From positions 1-7,932 of the forward strand of contig WXFH01000385.1 of assembly GCA_009881125.1 (NCBI GenBank): 7,932 bases of DNA. Reading direction: 5' to 3'. Below, piece after piece: positions 5,945-7,932 of this stretch (position 1 is its first letter; every line of letters begins with the position of its first letter). The translations under genes and the position numbers were made by a program. The DNA comes from Acidaminobacter sp. Lineage in GTDB: Bacteria; Bacillota_A; Clostridia; Peptostreptococcales; Acidaminobacteraceae. Under the pieces are notes generated by a model. The model was not told where the DNA came from. It did no database searches and saw nothing but the letters and a program-made list of their open reading frames with translations.

Positions 5945-7660
5945 TCACTTCTTTTCGCTGTGAAAAATCCTATTTCCAAGTAGTTGCCGCAAGATTTGTG
6001 AGGGACTAATTGGATTCTGAGCCTTGACTATAGCATAGGCATACTTGATAGTCATTGGTTTTGGATAACAGGTGACATATCTTGATTCCCAGTGTGTTGG
6101 CGCATATTTTTCCTTAGAGTGATGCAGCAATTTGAAATTATAAAGTGAGTTTAGGTTTTCATAGATATACTCACTAATTTTTACACTGATGCTCTGAGAT
6201 TCATTTTCGTCTACGTTGAAAAGCGGAGATAAACCCATATTGCCAAAAATGACGCCCTCCTCTTTCATGATCATAAAAGCATCAAAAACAATTTTTTCCA
6301 GAACCCCTTGAGGCGCATTGTTTCTTCGACGCGTCACGTCCGCCAAATATGCTTTCCCACTTAAATATGGCAAAAACACCACAAACCCCAGCATAAGACC
6401 TTGTTCATCCACAGCATAAAAATAACGGCGTTCCCTAGGCGCGTCCAAATTGACACCGCCCAGCATAAATTGCATTTCAGGCATAGTCTTGTTTTTCAAC
6501 CATTCATTGGAAATCTCCATTATGTCATTTTCAACTTTAGGGTCAACTTTCACTTTGGGTTTATATTCATGAACTTGAATCCCGGATTTATTCGCATGGT
6601 TAATGGCCGCTCTTACTTTCGCGACTGCGCCGCCTTTTAAATTGTAATCCTCAAGTTTAAAACATGCGTCCTCCCCATATTTCAAATACCCAAATTGATT
6701 GGCTTTGTAAAGTTCTAAAAATGCCTCCGTCACATTTAAAAATACCAAATCGTAATGGTGCGTCCTTGAGAAGGTCATCAATTCACTTAAAAACACAGCC
6801 CCATCTTCCTGAGCGCAGATTGGATCGCCGCATATGACCATGACGTCTCTTACAATCGTGTAGGCACATACGCCTTCAACCTCAACTCCAAAAAAATAGA
6901 ATTTATCTGCCTCCACTGCTAAATAGGACATTGGATTTTGTCCATACCTAAGTACCAGCGAATGCACTTTCTCCAGGTCCGACTTATTTTTAAAGTAGTC
7001 ATAAGTGACTGGTTTCAGGATCACTAAAAGCGCTGAAAATATACTTACCCAATAAAGCACAATGACTGAATCTGCGTAAATATTCATTAAGGCCGTTCTA
7101 CTTACGATCACGGATTTGTCCATGAATATCATTAATTTTACAGATTCCAGGAGGGCCTGTGATAAGAAGTTGGCAACATGGCTCTGACCACGTAGGATAT
7201 AGATGCCTAAACCCGCATTCATGATCAACAGCACAAAGGAAAATCCCACGTACATCAGCGCTTTCTTAAAGGAATGACTGTGTGTTTTTCTGGAAAAATC
7301 ATTGACTGAAGCAATTAAAACAGTGAGAACCAGTGTCTCCAATATAATCATATGCAATGCGAATGCGTGAAAGTATATGGCCTGTAATACAATAGAAATC
7401 ACCAGTACAATGATTTCGGCAATCCAAGCACTGCGAATCCTCTTGTATAGGTTAAATGCCAATAAAATCATGATCAGACTGAGAATAAACGCCAATCTGC
7501 CCTGCAAAAACATGGTATCCGTCGAATCAATTTTATTGTATAATCCTTCAAAATAACGGGAATGTTTAAGGGGCAACGAAATCACAAAATTCTTGATGCC
7601 CACAAACATGAGAAAAAATATGGCAATATTTTGAAGGCTTCTTCTATAAAATACGCGCAT
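5945..7660 (-). CDS. Short MprF-like lipid aminoacyltransferase (DUF2156)
   Basis: 571 residues from the ATG at 7658-7660. The frame is open further upstream to a TTG at 7741, but those codons have no ribosome binding site; the chosen ATG has only a weak one (AAGTGTGG, about 7 bases away), so the start is moderately certain. The N-terminal half has about six TM segments (near residues 11-29, 54-71, 81-101, 103-119, 135-155 and 195-215). From about 230 follows the cytoplasmic LPG-synthase C domain: ICGDP, KVRAAINHANKSG, TRRRNNAPQGVLEKI, MGLSPLFN and the near-terminal KYAPTHWESRY. Family enzymes transfer an amino acid, usually Lys or Ala, from charged tRNA to phosphatidylglycerol, lowering surface charge and giving resistance to cationic peptides. 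Full MprF has about 840 residues with a flippase half; that half is missing here, so this is a synthase-only form. The exact amino acid or lipid cannot be read from sequence. Confidence 0.88.
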   Translation of the reverse strand: MRVFYRRSLQNIAIFFLMFVGIKNFVISLPLKHSRYFEGLYNKIDSTDTMFLQGRLAFILSLIMILLAFNLYKRIRSAWIAEIIVLVISIVLQAIYFHAFALHMIILETLVLTVLIASVNDFSRKTHSHSFKKALMYVGFSFVLLIMNAGLGIYILRGQSHVANFLSQALLESVKLMIFMDKSVIVSRTALMNIYADSVIVLYWVSIFSALLVILKPVTYDYFKNKSDLEKVHSLVLRYGQNPMSYLAVEADKFYFFGVEVEGVCAYTIVRDVMVICGDPICAQEDGAVFLSELMTFSRTHHYDLVFLNVTEAFLELYKANQFGYLKYGEDACFKLEDYNLKGGAVAKVRAAINHANKSGIQVHEYKPKVKVDPKVENDIMEISNEWLKNKTMPEMQFMLGGVNLDAPRERRYFYAVDEQGLMLGFVVFLPYLSGKAYLADVTRRRNNAPQGVLEKIVFDAFMIMKEEGVIFGNMGLSPLFNVDENESQSISVKISEYIYENLNSLYNFKLLHHSKEKYAPTHWESRYVTCYPKPMTIKYAYAIVKAQNPISPSQILRQLLGNRIFHSEKK

Positions 7661-7802
7661 ACTATTACCACACTTTCGAAATAAAACGAGCAGCAGCAAC
7701 CACCACCGATTCCCGGTGCCGATGCACACAGCAGGAAACAAGGCAATTGAACAACAACTATACTTGAATGAGAAACTTGGATCTAAAGAGATTCTTGTTC
7801 AT

Positions 7803-7811
7803 ATTATACCA
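7803..7811 (-). promoter_or_regulatory. Extended -10 promoter of the MprF-like gene
   Basis: On the minus strand TGGTATAAT is a perfect extended -10 element (TGn at 7811-7809, TATAAT at 7808-7803). No clear -35 lies 17 bases upstream, which is common for extended -10 promoters. Transcription would start near 7796 and leave a leader of about 136 bases. The region from 7661 to the right edge shows no gene or other clear signal. Confidence 0.55.
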
Positions 7812-7932
7812 AAATACATCCCCACAAAATCTCATAATCCCTATTACTATATGATCTTAGTTGAAAAGTCCTTGAGTCATACCATTGTCAATTTTCATTT
7901 CATGGTTTTACCTATAATATTTGGCTAAGTGC

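Noticed and set aside
7661..7741. N-terminal extension of the MprF-like protein from a TTG codon
   Set aside because: There is no ribosome binding site at the TTG or the internal GTG, and the extension does not look like the family N-terminus, which fits the ATG at 7658-7660.
7886..7891. Minus-strand TTGACA as a -35 for the MprF-like gene
   Set aside because: No -10-like hexamer occurs 16-18 bases downstream; the extended -10 at 7803-7811 is too far away.

Overview
The window reads as chromosomal DNA of a low-GC Gram-positive bacterium, most likely a member of the Clostridia; an Eubacterium/Acetobacterium-type organism is only a guess. The basis is the AT-rich composition with GGAGG-type ribosome binding sites, the presence of a NiCo (czcD) riboswitch, a DUF1003 membrane protein and an MprF-type lipid aminoacyltransferase. 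I see no phage, insertion sequence, CRISPR array, tRNA or rRNA.

Layout, left to right. 1-96: palindromic repeat DNA forming a strong hairpin behind the first gene. 97-1599 (-): a surface-anchored metallophosphoesterase with a signal peptide and a C-terminal membrane anchor. 1600-1803: its upstream region, holding an 11-bp-spaced direct repeat that looks like a response-regulator site. 1804-4332 (-): an 842-residue P-type cation ATPase of the Ca2+-ATPase-like (P2) architecture. 4333-4827: a 495-bp divergent regulatory region. On the minus strand it carries a NiCo riboswitch aptamer (about 4408-4490) merged into an intrinsic terminator (4385-4421) in front of the ATPase. On the plus strand it carries candidate promoters for the next gene. 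4828-5346 (+): a two-TM DUF1003 protein. 5449-5938 (-): a 5'-truncated, frameshifted alpha/beta hydrolase remnant. 5945-7660 (-): a short MprF-like protein with about six TM segments and a C-terminal lysyl-phosphatidylglycerol synthase (DUF2156) domain. 7661-7932: its upstream region with an extended -10 promoter.

The most informative point is the riboswitch. Its last conserved segment forms the 5' arm of a 12-bp terminator stem followed by eight U residues. Metal binding should therefore block termination and switch the ATPase on. This predicts that an ATPase normally annotated as a generic or calcium cation pump exports Co2+, Ni2+ or Fe2+. The other genes share an envelope theme (surface phosphoesterase, lipid modification, membrane protein), but I see no firm evidence that they form one system.
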